From: Chryseobacterium sp. JAH
GTDB lineage: Bacteria; Bacteroidota; Bacteroidia; Flavobacteriales; Weeksellaceae
Length of the DNA: 64,000 bases
Direction: 5' to 3'
Assembly (NCBI RefSeq): GCF_001507335.1
Contig: NZ_LMAH01000011.1
Span: 1-64,000, forward strand
Under the pieces are notes generated by a model. That model saw nothing but the letters and a program-made list of their open reading frames with translations, ran no database searches and had not been told where the DNA came from. Shown piece by piece: positions 16,528 through 24,490 of this stretch. The translations under genes were made by a program, and so were the position numbers. Every line of letters begins with the position of its first letter. The stretch's first letter is position 1.

Positions 16528-17631
16528 TTATTTTTTTGGTGAGCAACCTGCCATTGTCGTGATTTTCACGGCTTCTGTAGGCGGTAGAAATTTGTTTCTT
16601 TCTACTAAGCTCTCTACCATTTTTCTTGCAGTTTCTGTATAAATTTCTGCAATTTTTGAATTTTCCTGAAGCGCTGCAGGTCTTCCTACATCTCCAGCCT
16701 CTCTGATGCTCTGAATCAACGGAATTTCTCCCAACACAGGAATATTTAAATCATCTGCCAGATATTGCGCTCCCTGATTTCCAAAGATATAATATTTATT
16801 GTCAGGTAATTCTTCCGGCGTAAAATAAGCCATATTTTCTATCAGTCCAAGAACCGGAATGTTGATACTTTCCATATTGAACATCGCAATACCCTTTCTA
16901 ACATCCGCTAAAGCAACGTGTTGAGGCGTACTTACAATCACCGCTCCCGTCACAGGAACTTCCTGAATAATGGATAAATGAATATCACCCGTTCCCGGAG
17001 GAAGATCGATCAACAAGAAATCTAATTCTCCCCAAGCTGCATCTCTGATCATTTGGTTCAAAGCTTTTGAAGCCATAGGACCTCTCCAAACCACTGCCTG
17101 GTTGGCTCCTGAGAAATATCCGATGGAGAGCATTTTCACACCGTAATTTTCGATTGGTTTCATTAAGCTTTTTCCATTGACGTCAACAGAAATCGGCTTC
17201 TGCCCTTCTGTATCAAACATTGTAGGAACAGACGGTCCGTAAATATCGGCATCTAAAATCCCAACTTTAAAACCCATTTTTGCTAAAGTTACCGCAAGGT
17301 TTGCAGCGACTGTAGACTTACCAACTCCGCCTTTTCCGGATGCGATGGCAATAATATTTTGAATTCCAGGGATCTGTTTTCCTTTGATCTGACTTAGCTG
17401 AACTTCACTTGGCTCAGGAGAAACTATTTTAAGTTTTAAATTAATTTCTTCTCCAAATTCACTTGCGAAAGCCTGTTTCATTGCTGCCTCAAGCTTCTTT
17501 TTTTCGTGCATTGCAGGTGAATGAGCGGTCATGTCGATATACACATCGCTGCCCATTACCTGAAAGTTTGTTACCAAGTCATCTACTTCTATTTCTTTAA
17601 GGAAATCCTGAACTTTTTCTTTAGTCAACAT
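16528..17631 (-). CDS. mrp: Mrp/ApbC family iron-sulfur carrier ATPase
   Basis: I start the protein at MLTKEKVQDF (17631; 367 residues), because the promoter element at 17650-17657 leaves no room for the longer form. Residues 1-80 are the MIP18 (DUF59) domain and the rest is the ParA/MinD-type ATPase. The Walker A loop is GKGGVGKST (99-107), with the switch DLPPGTGDIHLS and the LIENMAYF segment. In most Mrp/ApbC proteins the last is followed by a CxxC that binds the cluster. Here it reads TPEELPDNKYY with no Cys, as I recall for flavobacterial members. A single Cys occurs in the C-terminal GCSPKK. It carries or inserts Fe-S clusters; NifU-type DNA follows. Confidence 0.92.
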   Translation of the reverse strand: MLTKEKVQDFLKEIEVDDLVTNFQVMGSDVYIDMTAHSPAMHEKKKLEAAMKQAFASEFGEEINLKLKIVSPEPSEVQLSQIKGKQIPGIQNIIAIASGKGGVGKSTVAANLAVTLAKMGFKVGILDADIYGPSVPTMFDTEGQKPISVDVNGKSLMKPIENYGVKMLSIGYFSGANQAVVWRGPMASKALNQMIRDAAWGELDFLLIDLPPGTGDIHLSIIQEVPVTGAVIVSTPQHVALADVRKGIAMFNMESINIPVLGLIENMAYFTPEELPDNKYYIFGNQGAQYLADDLNIPVLGEIPLIQSIREAGDVGRPAALQENSKIAEIYTETARKMVESLVERNKFLPPTEAVKITTMAGCSPKK

Positions 17632-17649
17632 AAAAATATAAATTGAGCA

Positions 17650-17683
17650 CAAATTTACGGAAATTTTAGCTATTTAGAATCAA
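17650..17683 (-). promoter_or_regulatory. Promoter of mrp-nfu
   Basis: On the minus strand a TTG (about 17681-17683) is followed after 23 bases by TAAATTTG (17657-17650). This fits the flavobacterial TTG / TAnnTTTG promoter. The ATG at 17631 follows 18 bases later. Confidence 0.55.
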
Positions 17684-17757
17684 TAAACGTGGTGATAGAT
17701 AAATTCTTTTGTGAAGCCAAAATTTGTGTATTTTAGGGCGATTTAAATTTAATATCA

Positions 17758-20571
17758 ATGAAGAAAATATTATTCGTTCTTTTAGGATTAATTGCCCATA
17801 ATTCATTTTCACAAAATTATTCGCAATACGTCAATCCCTTCATCGGAACGGGCGGTCATGGTCACACTTTTCCAGGCGCGATCGTACCTTTTGGGATGGT
17901 TCAGCTTTCTCCCGACACCCGAATCGACGGAAGCTGGGATGGCTGCAGCGGCTATCATTATTCCGATTCTGTGATTTATGGTTTCTCGCATACCCATTTA
18001 AACGGAACGGGAGTTTCAGATTACGGTGATATTATGCTGATGCCGACAATGGGAACGCCAGGACTGACTCCAAAAGAATATTCATCCAAATTTTCTCATA
18101 AAAATGAAAAAGCAACAGCCGGATTTTATTCTGTTAAATTAGACAAACATAACATCGATGTCCGTTTAACCACAACAAAAAGAGTGGGTTATCATGAGTA
18201 CACATTCAACAAAGCCGGAAACGCCAATATTATTTTAGATTTAAATCACAGAGATAAATTGTTGGAAGGTGAAGTAAAAATCATTGATAGCAAAACAATA
18301 GAAGTTTTCCGAAGAAGTGAAGCTTGGGCAACCAATCAATATATTTACGCAAGAATTGAGTTTTCAAAACCGATGTTGGAAACCAAGGGATATGAAGAAA
18401 GTGAACCAAAAATTGGAGGAACTCACACAGGATATGTAGGAACAAAAATTCAAATTGCATTTTCTAATAAGGTCAAAAAAGGTGAAAAAATTCTGGTAAA
18501 AGTTTCGATTTCTCCAACTGGTTACGAAGGTGCGGGAAAAAATATGCTGGCAGAGGGAAAATCAAATGATTTTAATGAAATCCAAACTCAGGCGGTTGCA
18601 GACTGGAACAAAGAACTTTCAAAAATTGAAGTGAAGTCTGACGATAAAGATAAACTCACCGTTTTTTACACGGCGATGTATCACGTTTTCACGCAGCCAA
18701 ACATCAACATGGATGCTGACGGAAAATACCGTGGCAGAGACAATAAGTTCTACATGGCAAAAGACTTCGGGTACCATTCTGTTTTCTCGCTTTGGGATAC
18801 GTTCAGAGGAGCGCATCCTCTGATGGCTTTAATCGATAAAAAAAGAACGGCAGATTTTATCAATACTTTCATTAAACAGCGTGAACAGGGTGGCAGAATT
18901 CCGGTTTGGGAACTCGCTTCGAATGAAACGGAATGTATGATCGGTTATCACGGCGTTTCCGTCATTGCAGATGCGATGGCAAAAGGAGTCACCGGTTTCG
19001 ATTACGAAAAAGCCTACGAAGCATCCAAAAATTCAGCGATGCAGGATATTTTTGGTTTAAGTGCTTACAAGCAGAACAACTATATCAGCATTGATGATGA
19101 ACATGAAAGTGTTTCAAAAACTTTAGAATACGCCTACGATGACTGGTGTATTGCTCAGATGGCGAAAATTTTAAATAAAAAAGAAGATTACGAATATTTC
19201 ATGAAGCGTTCTCAGAACTGGAAAAACCTTTACAATCCAAGCAACGGTTTTATGCAGGCGAGAAAGAACGGAAACTGGTATGAGCCGTTTGATCCGAGAG
19301 AAGTGAATAACAACTACACTGAAGGAAATTCGTGGCATTATTCTTACTTCGTTCCGCAGGATATTCCGGGATTGATTCAGGCACATGGAGGAAAAGAAAA
19401 ATTTGAACAGTTTATTGATGCCATTTTCTCCGCTCCCGACAAAACGACAGGAAGAGAACAGGTGGACATCACGGGTTTGATGGGACAATACGCTCAGGGA
19501 AATGAGCCAAGTCATCACATCGCTTACCTTTATAATTTGGTTGATAAACCCCAAAAAACAGAAGAAAAAATCAAATACATCCTCGATAATTTCTATAAAA
19601 ATGCTCCGGATGGACTGATTGGAAACGAAGATTGCGGACAGATGAGTGCGTGGTATATTCTGAGCACCATGGGAATTTATTCGGTAACTCCCGGAAAACC
19701 TGAATGGGAAACCGTAACGCCCTATTTTGATGAAATTAAATTACATTTGGAAGATGGAACTACGAGAATCATTACTAAAAGTACGCCGAAAAGCGAACTG
19801 AAAAAATTAGGTTTTGAAAATGTAAAAGTTGCCAAAGATTTAAAATATACCGAACAAACTGCTTCGCCTGTAATCGCTGCAGACCGACTTTTTGACTTTA
19901 ACACTAGGGTAACAATTACCCCTTTGAATGAGAAAGATAAAGTCTACTACATGACAATGGATGAAAATGATGCCAACGTGAGAAAGACTTTTAAAGTGTA
20001 TAAAGAACCGTTCACCATCAACAAGACGACGCAGGTTTCTACGTATGCGGAAAGAAGTGGTGAAAAAAGTGCGATCACAACAGCACATTTCAACAAACGC
20101 CCGAATCATTGGGATGTGACAATCAATGCAACGGCCAATCCTCAGTACACAGCAGGCGGACAATTAGCAATCATCGACGGAATCAACGGTGACGTGAACT
20201 GGCGAAAAGGCGAATGGCAAGGCTATCAGGGACAAACCGTGGAAGCAATCATCGATTTTAAATCTCCTCAGCAGATGAATCATATTTCCTCAACCTACCT
20301 ACAGGACAGCCGTGCATGGATTTTAATGCCGAAAAAAGTGGAATATTACGCTTCAATGGATGGAAAAACTTTTATTCTTCTGAAAACTCTGGAAAATAAC
20401 ATTGATGCGAAGGATGAAACCGTTCAGGTAAAAGAATTTGCAACAGACATTCTTCCGACCGAAGCCCGTTATCTGAAAGTAAAAGCATATCACTTCGGAA
20501 AACTTCCTGCATGGCATCAAGGTGCAGGTGGCGATGCGTATGTTTTTGTGGATGAGATTTCTGTGAAGTAG
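17758..20571 (+). CDS. GH92 alpha-mannosidase with C-terminal F5/8-type domain
   Basis: Family GH92 enzymes are calcium-dependent exo-alpha-mannosidases that trim mannose from N-glycans and mannans. The 937-residue product has a signal peptide (about residues 1-18). It opens with the family block YVNPFIGTGGHGHTFPGA and PFGMVQLSPD. The core motifs are LWDTFRGAHPL, GNEPSHHIAYLYN (around residue 582) and GNEDCGQMSAWYILS. The last about 135 residues (IIDGINGDVNWRKGEW to VFVDEISV) look like an F5/8-type carbohydrate-binding sandwich. No Cys lipobox is seen, so it is probably periplasmic. It is a lone enzyme without a SusCD pair beside it. Which alpha linkage it cuts cannot be read from the sequence. 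Confidence 0.93.
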   Translation: MKKILFVLLGLIAHNSFSQNYSQYVNPFIGTGGHGHTFPGAIVPFGMVQLSPDTRIDGSWDGCSGYHYSDSVIYGFSHTHLNGTGVSDYGDIMLMPTMGTPGLTPKEYSSKFSHKNEKATAGFYSVKLDKHNIDVRLTTTKRVGYHEYTFNKAGNANIILDLNHRDKLLEGEVKIIDSKTIEVFRRSEAWATNQYIYARIEFSKPMLETKGYEESEPKIGGTHTGYVGTKIQIAFSNKVKKGEKILVKVSISPTGYEGAGKNMLAEGKSNDFNEIQTQAVADWNKELSKIEVKSDDKDKLTVFYTAMYHVFTQPNINMDADGKYRGRDNKFYMAKDFGYHSVFSLWDTFRGAHPLMALIDKKRTADFINTFIKQREQGGRIPVWELASNETECMIGYHGVSVIADAMAKGVTGFDYEKAYEASKNSAMQDIFGLSAYKQNNYISIDDEHESVSKTLEYAYDDWCIAQMAKILNKKEDYEYFMKRSQNWKNLYNPSNGFMQARKNGNWYEPFDPREVNNNYTEGNSWHYSYFVPQDIPGLIQAHGGKEKFEQFIDAIFSAPDKTTGREQVDITGLMGQYAQGNEPSHHIAYLYNLVDKPQKTEEKIKYILDNFYKNAPDGLIGNEDCGQMSAWYILSTMGIYSVTPGKPEWETVTPYFDEIKLHLEDGTTRIITKSTPKSELKKLGFENVKVAKDLKYTEQTASPVIAADRLFDFNTRVTITPLNEKDKVYYMTMDENDANVRKTFKVYKEPFTINKTTQVSTYAERSGEKSAITTAHFNKRPNHWDVTINATANPQYTAGGQLAIIDGINGDVNWRKGEWQGYQGQTVEAIIDFKSPQQMNHISSTYLQDSRAWILMPKKVEYYASMDGKTFILLKTLENNIDAKDETVQVKEFATDILPTEARYLKVKAYHFGKLPAWHQGAGGDAYVFVDEISVK

Positions 20572-20592
20572 AAATTTTTAATTTTAAATAAT

Positions 20593-20622
20593 AACCTCTT
20601 TCGATTCGGAAGAGGTTTTTTT
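20593..20622 (+). terminator. Terminator of the GH92 gene
   Basis: aacctctt / aagaggtt encloses a short loop and is followed by a T-run (ttttttt), 22 bases after the stop codon. Confidence 0.85.
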
Positions 20623-20641
20623 ATTATGCTTTCATATAGTT

Positions 20642-21238
20642 TCAATCTTGTAAATCATCGTTAATTAAAAATTTAATATTGGGATTTATAATGATATGAT
20701 TTTTATTAATCTGATATAAAACTTTAAATTTAGAATCTCCATAATTCTCTTCTCGAAACAGCAAAGTATTTGAAACAATTATATTTCCAATTTCATTTTT
20801 ATAGAGAGTAATGATTGAGTCTTTTATCTGATAATTTCCTCTTATAATATCCGCTCCTACGCCAGCATGGTCTACAAATTTATAAGTGCCATCTTCCCTA
20901 AATTTGAAATAAGCTCCATTAAAACCTCCATCATATTCTGCATGAATTAGAACACGGGAATTATCTCTCAAGCTTAGAACAAAAGCATTCACTGCAAAAG
21001 AGATTAAGATCAAAAAAACTATGACTGAAGGAATAAAACTCGTCAATGATCTTGAAATATGATATTTTTTTAAATCGTTATTAACAGCAAAACCAAGAAA
21101 AATTAAAAATAATAAAAGCAGAAATGCATATACAAACTCCTGAAATACCATTTCAGTATCTGCATTTTGAATCCTCCAAAGATTGTAATAAAATCCAATA
21201 ATCAGCATTGGAATCAAAAGCCAGTTTCTTTTTATCAT
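20642..21238 (-). CDS. Membrane protein of unknown function
   Basis: The 198-residue product starts with three hydrophobic segments: about residues 6-18, 36-52 (FLLLLFLIFLGFAV) and 67-88 (FIPSVIVFLILISFAVNAFV). A C-terminal soluble domain of about 105 residues follows. That domain has short beta-like strands, for example YFKFREDGTYKFVD and GNYQIKDSIITLY, as in lipocalin-like or DUF4-type folds. The soluble part may face the periplasm. No family is recognised. It starts 13 bases after the dioxygenase gene on the same strand, so the two are likely co-transcribed. Confidence 0.7.
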   Translation of the reverse strand: MIKRNWLLIPMLIIGFYYNLWRIQNADTEMVFQEFVYAFLLLLFLIFLGFAVNNDLKKYHISRSLTSFIPSVIVFLILISFAVNAFVLSLRDNSRVLIHAEYDGGFNGAYFKFREDGTYKFVDHAGVGADIIRGNYQIKDSIITLYKNEIGNIIVSNTLLFREENYGDSKFKVLYQINKNHIIINPNIKFLINDDLQD

Positions 21239-21251
21239 TTCTTATTCTCTA

Positions 21252-21968
21252 TCAATTCATCCTCTCCGACCACTGCAACTCTTCCGGTAATTCTTTATTT
21301 GAAAATTCAATGTGAATGACTCTTCTTTTCTTTCCGTTTGTTGTTCGGTTTGAACCATGAAGAAGCAAAGGTTTCATAATCATTACACCACCTTTTTCAA
21401 CATTGCAGATATTTTCTGTTTCCACATCCCAATCAATGGTTTCGGGTCTGTAAATTCCTTTTGCGTGAGATTTTGGAACGACTTTTAAGGCTCCATTTTT
21501 TTCATCAGTATCGTCTAAATGAATTCTTATGGTGAAAATATTTTCAAGAATAGGTAAAGGCGGCTGTACCGCAAACTGATTTTGTTTCGTTGTCCACGGT
21601 CCGAAGTTTTCCAGTTCGACTTTTTTATCGACAGAGATAGTCAAATCCTGATGATAAGCGACATACCAGTTTGATTTTTCGGGTTTATCGAAGTAAATAC
21701 TTTTGACTGCAAAATATTTTTCGCCAAAAATTTCTTTAATGATTGTCTTTAAATTTTCATTAAAAATAAAATCTCTTACTTCAGGAATTTCCTTTAAAAA
21801 CTGGCGGATGGCAAAAAGATCTTCCGATTTTCTGAACGTTTCTTTTGAAGTGTCGATTTCCTGGAGCACCAGACTGATTTTTTCAATTTCTTCTGTAGAA
21901 AAAACATTGTCAATGAGGGAAAATCCTTTATCAGCAATTTGATTTTTATGATGTTGTAAATTCAACAT
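21252..21968 (-). CDS. Phytanoyl-CoA dioxygenase (PhyH) family protein
   Basis: This is a 238-residue Fe(II)/2-oxoglutarate oxygenase. The iron ligands are visible as His106 and Asp108 in AYHQDLTI and the distal His204 in LLLHGSNRT. A basic residue in the strand GKKRRVIHIEFSN would bind the oxoglutarate carboxylate. Members hydroxylate small molecules, including fatty acids, amino acids and halogenated intermediates. The substrate here is unknown. The bordering residues WTTKQNQFAVQPPLPIL and VVPKSHAKGIYRPE are typical of bacterial PhyH proteins. It is followed 13 bases later by the membrane protein gene, with which it probably shares a transcript. Confidence 0.88.
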   Translation of the reverse strand: MLNLQHHKNQIADKGFSLIDNVFSTEEIEKISLVLQEIDTSKETFRKSEDLFAIRQFLKEIPEVRDFIFNENLKTIIKEIFGEKYFAVKSIYFDKPEKSNWYVAYHQDLTISVDKKVELENFGPWTTKQNQFAVQPPLPILENIFTIRIHLDDTDEKNGALKVVPKSHAKGIYRPETIDWDVETENICNVEKGGVMIMKPLLLHGSNRTTNGKKRRVIHIEFSNKELPEELQWSERMN

Positions 21969-22025
21969 TTTTATTTAATATTTTGAATTTAAAAGGTTTG
22001 GATATTATACTCCATTACTCATATT

Positions 22026-23276
22026 CTACATATCTCCGCCATGATTATCAAGCTGCCCTTCCCATTTTGAAACGGCGGACGTTGCCAAAGCATTTCCTAA
22101 AACATTCGTCATACTTCTCGCCATATCGCAGAAGTGGTCGATTGGTAAAATTAAAGCAATTCCTTCCGGTGGAATTCCAAACATAGAACAGGTTGCTACA
22201 ATGATTACCAAAGAAGCTCTCGGAACTCCGGCAATTCCTTTTGAAGTCAGCATTAAGACCAAAAGCATGGTGATCTGTTGTCCCACAGACATTTCAATTC
22301 CGTAGATCTGAGCGATGAAAATTGAGGCGAACGTCATGTACATCATACTTCCATCCAGATTAAATGAATATCCTAAAGGTAAGATGAACGATACGACTCT
22401 ATTGTTACATCCAAATCTTTCTAATTCCTCTACCAATTTTGGGAAAACCGCTTCCGAGCTTGTGGTAGAAAAAGCAATTAATAATGGTGACTTTATTCTT
22501 CTTAATAATTCAAAAAGACGTTTTCCTAAAATCAGATATCCAACCAATAAAAGCACTGCCCACAAAACAGCTATGGCAAAGAAGAAATCTCTAAGATAAA
22601 TAGCGTAGACTTTAAATATTTCAAAACCATTGGTGGCAACTACCGCTGCAATAGCACCAAGAACTCCCAACGGTGCAAACCACATAATGTAGCCAACCAT
22701 TTTTAGGATTGCATGGGCAATAACGTCGAATAACTTGATAACAGGTTGGGCATATTCGTCCCCTAAATTAGCTAAAGCCACCCCGAACATAATCGAAAAG
22801 ACCACAATCTGAAGTACTTCATTCGTAGCAAAAGCTTCAAATATACTTTTAGGAATAATATGTTTCACAAAGTCTTCCATAGAAAAACCTTTGCTCGATT
22901 TTAAAAGTTCATCTGCAGATGCAACATCCTGAATGGGAAGTTTTGTTACATGACCCGGCTCAAGCCAGTTTACCAAAATTAAACCAATGAAAAGAGAGAT
23001 AAGAGAAGCAGAAATAAACCAAAGCATTGCTTTCGATCCTACTCTACCGATCATTTTGATATCACTCATTTTGGCAATCCCCACAACCAACGTTGTGAAA
23101 ACCAATGGCGCGATGATCATCTGTACCAGCCTGATAAATACAGTTCCTAAAAGTTTGATATTATCTGAGAATGGTTTTGCACTTTCAGGATACTGAATAT
23201 GTACAAATCCGCCGATGATCACACCAACGATCAATGCTACAATGATTGCAATAAATAATTTATTCTGTCCTTTCAT
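22026..23276 (-). CDS. Dicarboxylate/amino acid:cation symporter (DAACS family)
   Basis: The 416-residue protein is a secondary carrier that imports glutamate/aspartate or C4-dicarboxylates with Na+ or H+. It has the eight-helix plus two-hairpin pattern of GltPh/DctA. The first hairpin carries the serine-rich tip SPLLIAFSTTSSEAVFP, and TM7 carries SFNLDGSMMYMTFASIF, corresponding to the NMDGT motif (here NLDGS). The second hairpin region reads TSKGIAGVPRASLVI. The Asp in LILPIDHFCDMARSMTNVLGN lies in TM8 and contacts substrate amino groups in relatives. Amino acid versus dicarboxylate specificity is not settled by these residues alone. Confidence 0.93.
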   Translation of the reverse strand: MKGQNKLFIAIIVALIVGVIIGGFVHIQYPESAKPFSDNIKLLGTVFIRLVQMIIAPLVFTTLVVGIAKMSDIKMIGRVGSKAMLWFISASLISLFIGLILVNWLEPGHVTKLPIQDVASADELLKSSKGFSMEDFVKHIIPKSIFEAFATNEVLQIVVFSIMFGVALANLGDEYAQPVIKLFDVIAHAILKMVGYIMWFAPLGVLGAIAAVVATNGFEIFKVYAIYLRDFFFAIAVLWAVLLLVGYLILGKRLFELLRRIKSPLLIAFSTTSSEAVFPKLVEELERFGCNNRVVSFILPLGYSFNLDGSMMYMTFASIFIAQIYGIEMSVGQQITMLLVLMLTSKGIAGVPRASLVIIVATCSMFGIPPEGIALILPIDHFCDMARSMTNVLGNALATSAVSKWEGQLDNHGGDM

Positions 23277-23295
23277 ATCTATAGTTCAATTGGCA

Positions 23296-23303
23296 CAAAT
23301 ATA
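23296..23303 (-). promoter_or_regulatory. TAnnTTTG -7 element of the symporter gene
   Basis: On the minus strand TATATTTG lies 20 bases before the ATG at 23276, matching the flavobacterial -7 consensus. Confidence 0.5.
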
Positions 23304-23415
23304 ATGGTTTTCAATTGAACCTTAAATTTTTGTTAAAACCTGAATAACGTATCATCAATAGACAGATAGTGAAAGAATTAAACTTAAATTTTTACATATT
23401 TAATAATTTTTTAGG

Positions 23416-23445
23416 TTGATGGCATGGAATTTATTATTACATTTG
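23416..23445 (+). promoter_or_regulatory. Promoter of the BON gene pair
   Basis: TTG (23416-23418) is followed after 19 bases by TACATTTG (23438-23445). This is a full match to the flavobacterial TTG / TAnnTTTG arrangement, 31 bases before the ATG at 23476. Confidence 0.6.
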
Positions 23446-23475
23446 AGAATAGCTAAACATTAAATCAAATCAATT

Positions 23476-23967
23476 ATGAAAAAAACAATCGCAATGTCGG
23501 CATTAGCCTTGGCAGTATCGTTTGGATCTATTTCGTGTAAAAAGAAAGTTTCTGACGCTGAACTACAGACTTCAGCTACTACTATTGTTGCTGCTAATCC
23601 TGCTGCAACAGTAGAAATAAAAGAAGGTGTTGCACACTTAGGTGGAACATTTGCTACACAGGCTGAAAAAGACGCAGCTATCAAATCTCTGAAAGAAATC
23701 AAAGGTGTAAAAGATGTACACGATATGGCAACTGTAGCTCCCGCAGTAACAGCTCCTGAACCCGTAACTACTACATCTGCTGTAGATCCTATGGTTCAGC
23801 AAAAAGTGAAAGATGCGTTAAAAGATTTCCCATCAGTGAATGTGGAAGTTGTGAACGGAGAATTAACTCTTACCGGAACTGTATCTACTGTACAAGCTAG
23901 AAAAATCAAAGAATCCGTGGATGCTTTGAAAGTTGGAAAAGTAAATTATAACTATACTGTAAAATAA
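23476..23967 (+). CDS. BON-domain lipoprotein
   Basis: This 163-residue lipoprotein has its lipobox at Cys21 (FGSISCKKK). Two BON-like domains are visible: about residues 27-90 (VEIKEGVAHLGGTFATQAEK) and 102-160 (VNVEVVNGELTLTGTVSTVQARK). They are joined by an Ala/Pro/Thr-rich linker. BON domains bind phospholipids or peptidoglycan-associated partners and help stabilise the envelope under osmotic stress (OsmY, DolP). It is thus a periplasmic lipoprotein facing a membrane. The next gene, starting 6 bases later, also has a BON domain, so they probably act together. A good promoter precedes it. Confidence 0.85.
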   Translation: MKKTIAMSALALAVSFGSISCKKKVSDAELQTSATTIVAANPAATVEIKEGVAHLGGTFATQAEKDAAIKSLKEIKGVKDVHDMATVAPAVTAPEPVTTTSAVDPMVQQKVKDALKDFPSVNVEVVNGELTLTGTVSTVQARKIKESVDALKVGKVNYNYTVK

Positions 23968-23973
23968 TTAGAG

Positions 23974-24393
23974 ATGAGCACATTACAAGATAAATATTCA
24001 AGTGTTGTTTCTGCCGCTCAGTCTGCAGGAGTTTCTAATCTTCAGGTACAAGAGCAGGACGGCATTCTTTATGTTTCCGGAAATGCTTCCAACACTGCAG
24101 CAAAAGATGCCGTTTGGAATGCTTTAGGAGCGATCGATTCTACATATTCTGCTTCAGATATCAATATCGATGTACAGGTAGCCGGTTTAGCTGCCGGGGC
24201 AACTTTAACTATTGCCACAGAAGACTCTAACCTCAACATCAGACAAGAGCCTTCTACGGAAGCGGCTGTCGTCGGTAAAGCTGCGAAAGGATCTTCAGTA
24301 ACATTGATAGAGCAGACTTCAGACGATTGGTGGAAAGTGAAAACTACTGACGGACAGGAAGGATATGCCTACTCAAGATATTTAAGAGCATAA
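23974..24393 (+). CDS. BON domain plus SH3b protein
   Basis: The 139-residue protein has an N-terminal BON-like domain (residues about 5-70; NLQVQEQDGILYVSGNAS) and a C-terminal bacterial SH3 domain (about 75-139; LTIATEDSNLNIRQEPSTEA, then DDWWKVKT and GYAYSRYLRA). There is no signal peptide or lipobox, so it appears cytoplasmic. The size and layout resemble E. coli Kbp (YgaU), a potassium-binding BON-LysM protein that also lacks a signal peptide, with SH3b in place of LysM. That functional link is inference. It follows the BON lipoprotein by 6 bases and ends before a strong terminator. Confidence 0.85.
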   Translation: MSTLQDKYSSVVSAAQSAGVSNLQVQEQDGILYVSGNASNTAAKDAVWNALGAIDSTYSASDINIDVQVAGLAAGATLTIATEDSNLNIRQEPSTEAAVVGKAAKGSSVTLIEQTSDDWWKVKTTDGQEGYAYSRYLRA

Positions 24394-24434
24394 GTTCGCA
24401 ATAAACTCACCGCTTTTAGAAATATTTAACATTT

Positions 24435-24462
24435 AACATCCCCAATCGGGGATGTTTTTTTT
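24435..24462 (+). terminator. Terminator of the BON operon
   Basis: aacatcccc / ggggatgtt with a 4-base loop is followed by eight T. It ends immediately before the -7 element of the next gene. Confidence 0.9.
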
Positions 24463-24463
24463 A

Positions 24464-24471
24464 TACTTTTG
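24464..24471 (+). promoter_or_regulatory. TAnnTTTG -7 element of the outer membrane barrel gene
   Basis: TACTTTTG lies 20 bases before the ATG at 24491 and abuts the preceding terminator. It shows that an in-frame start at 24452 would be upstream of the promoter, so 24491 is the start. Confidence 0.5.
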
Positions 24472-24490
24472 CGCCATCCAAAATAAACAG

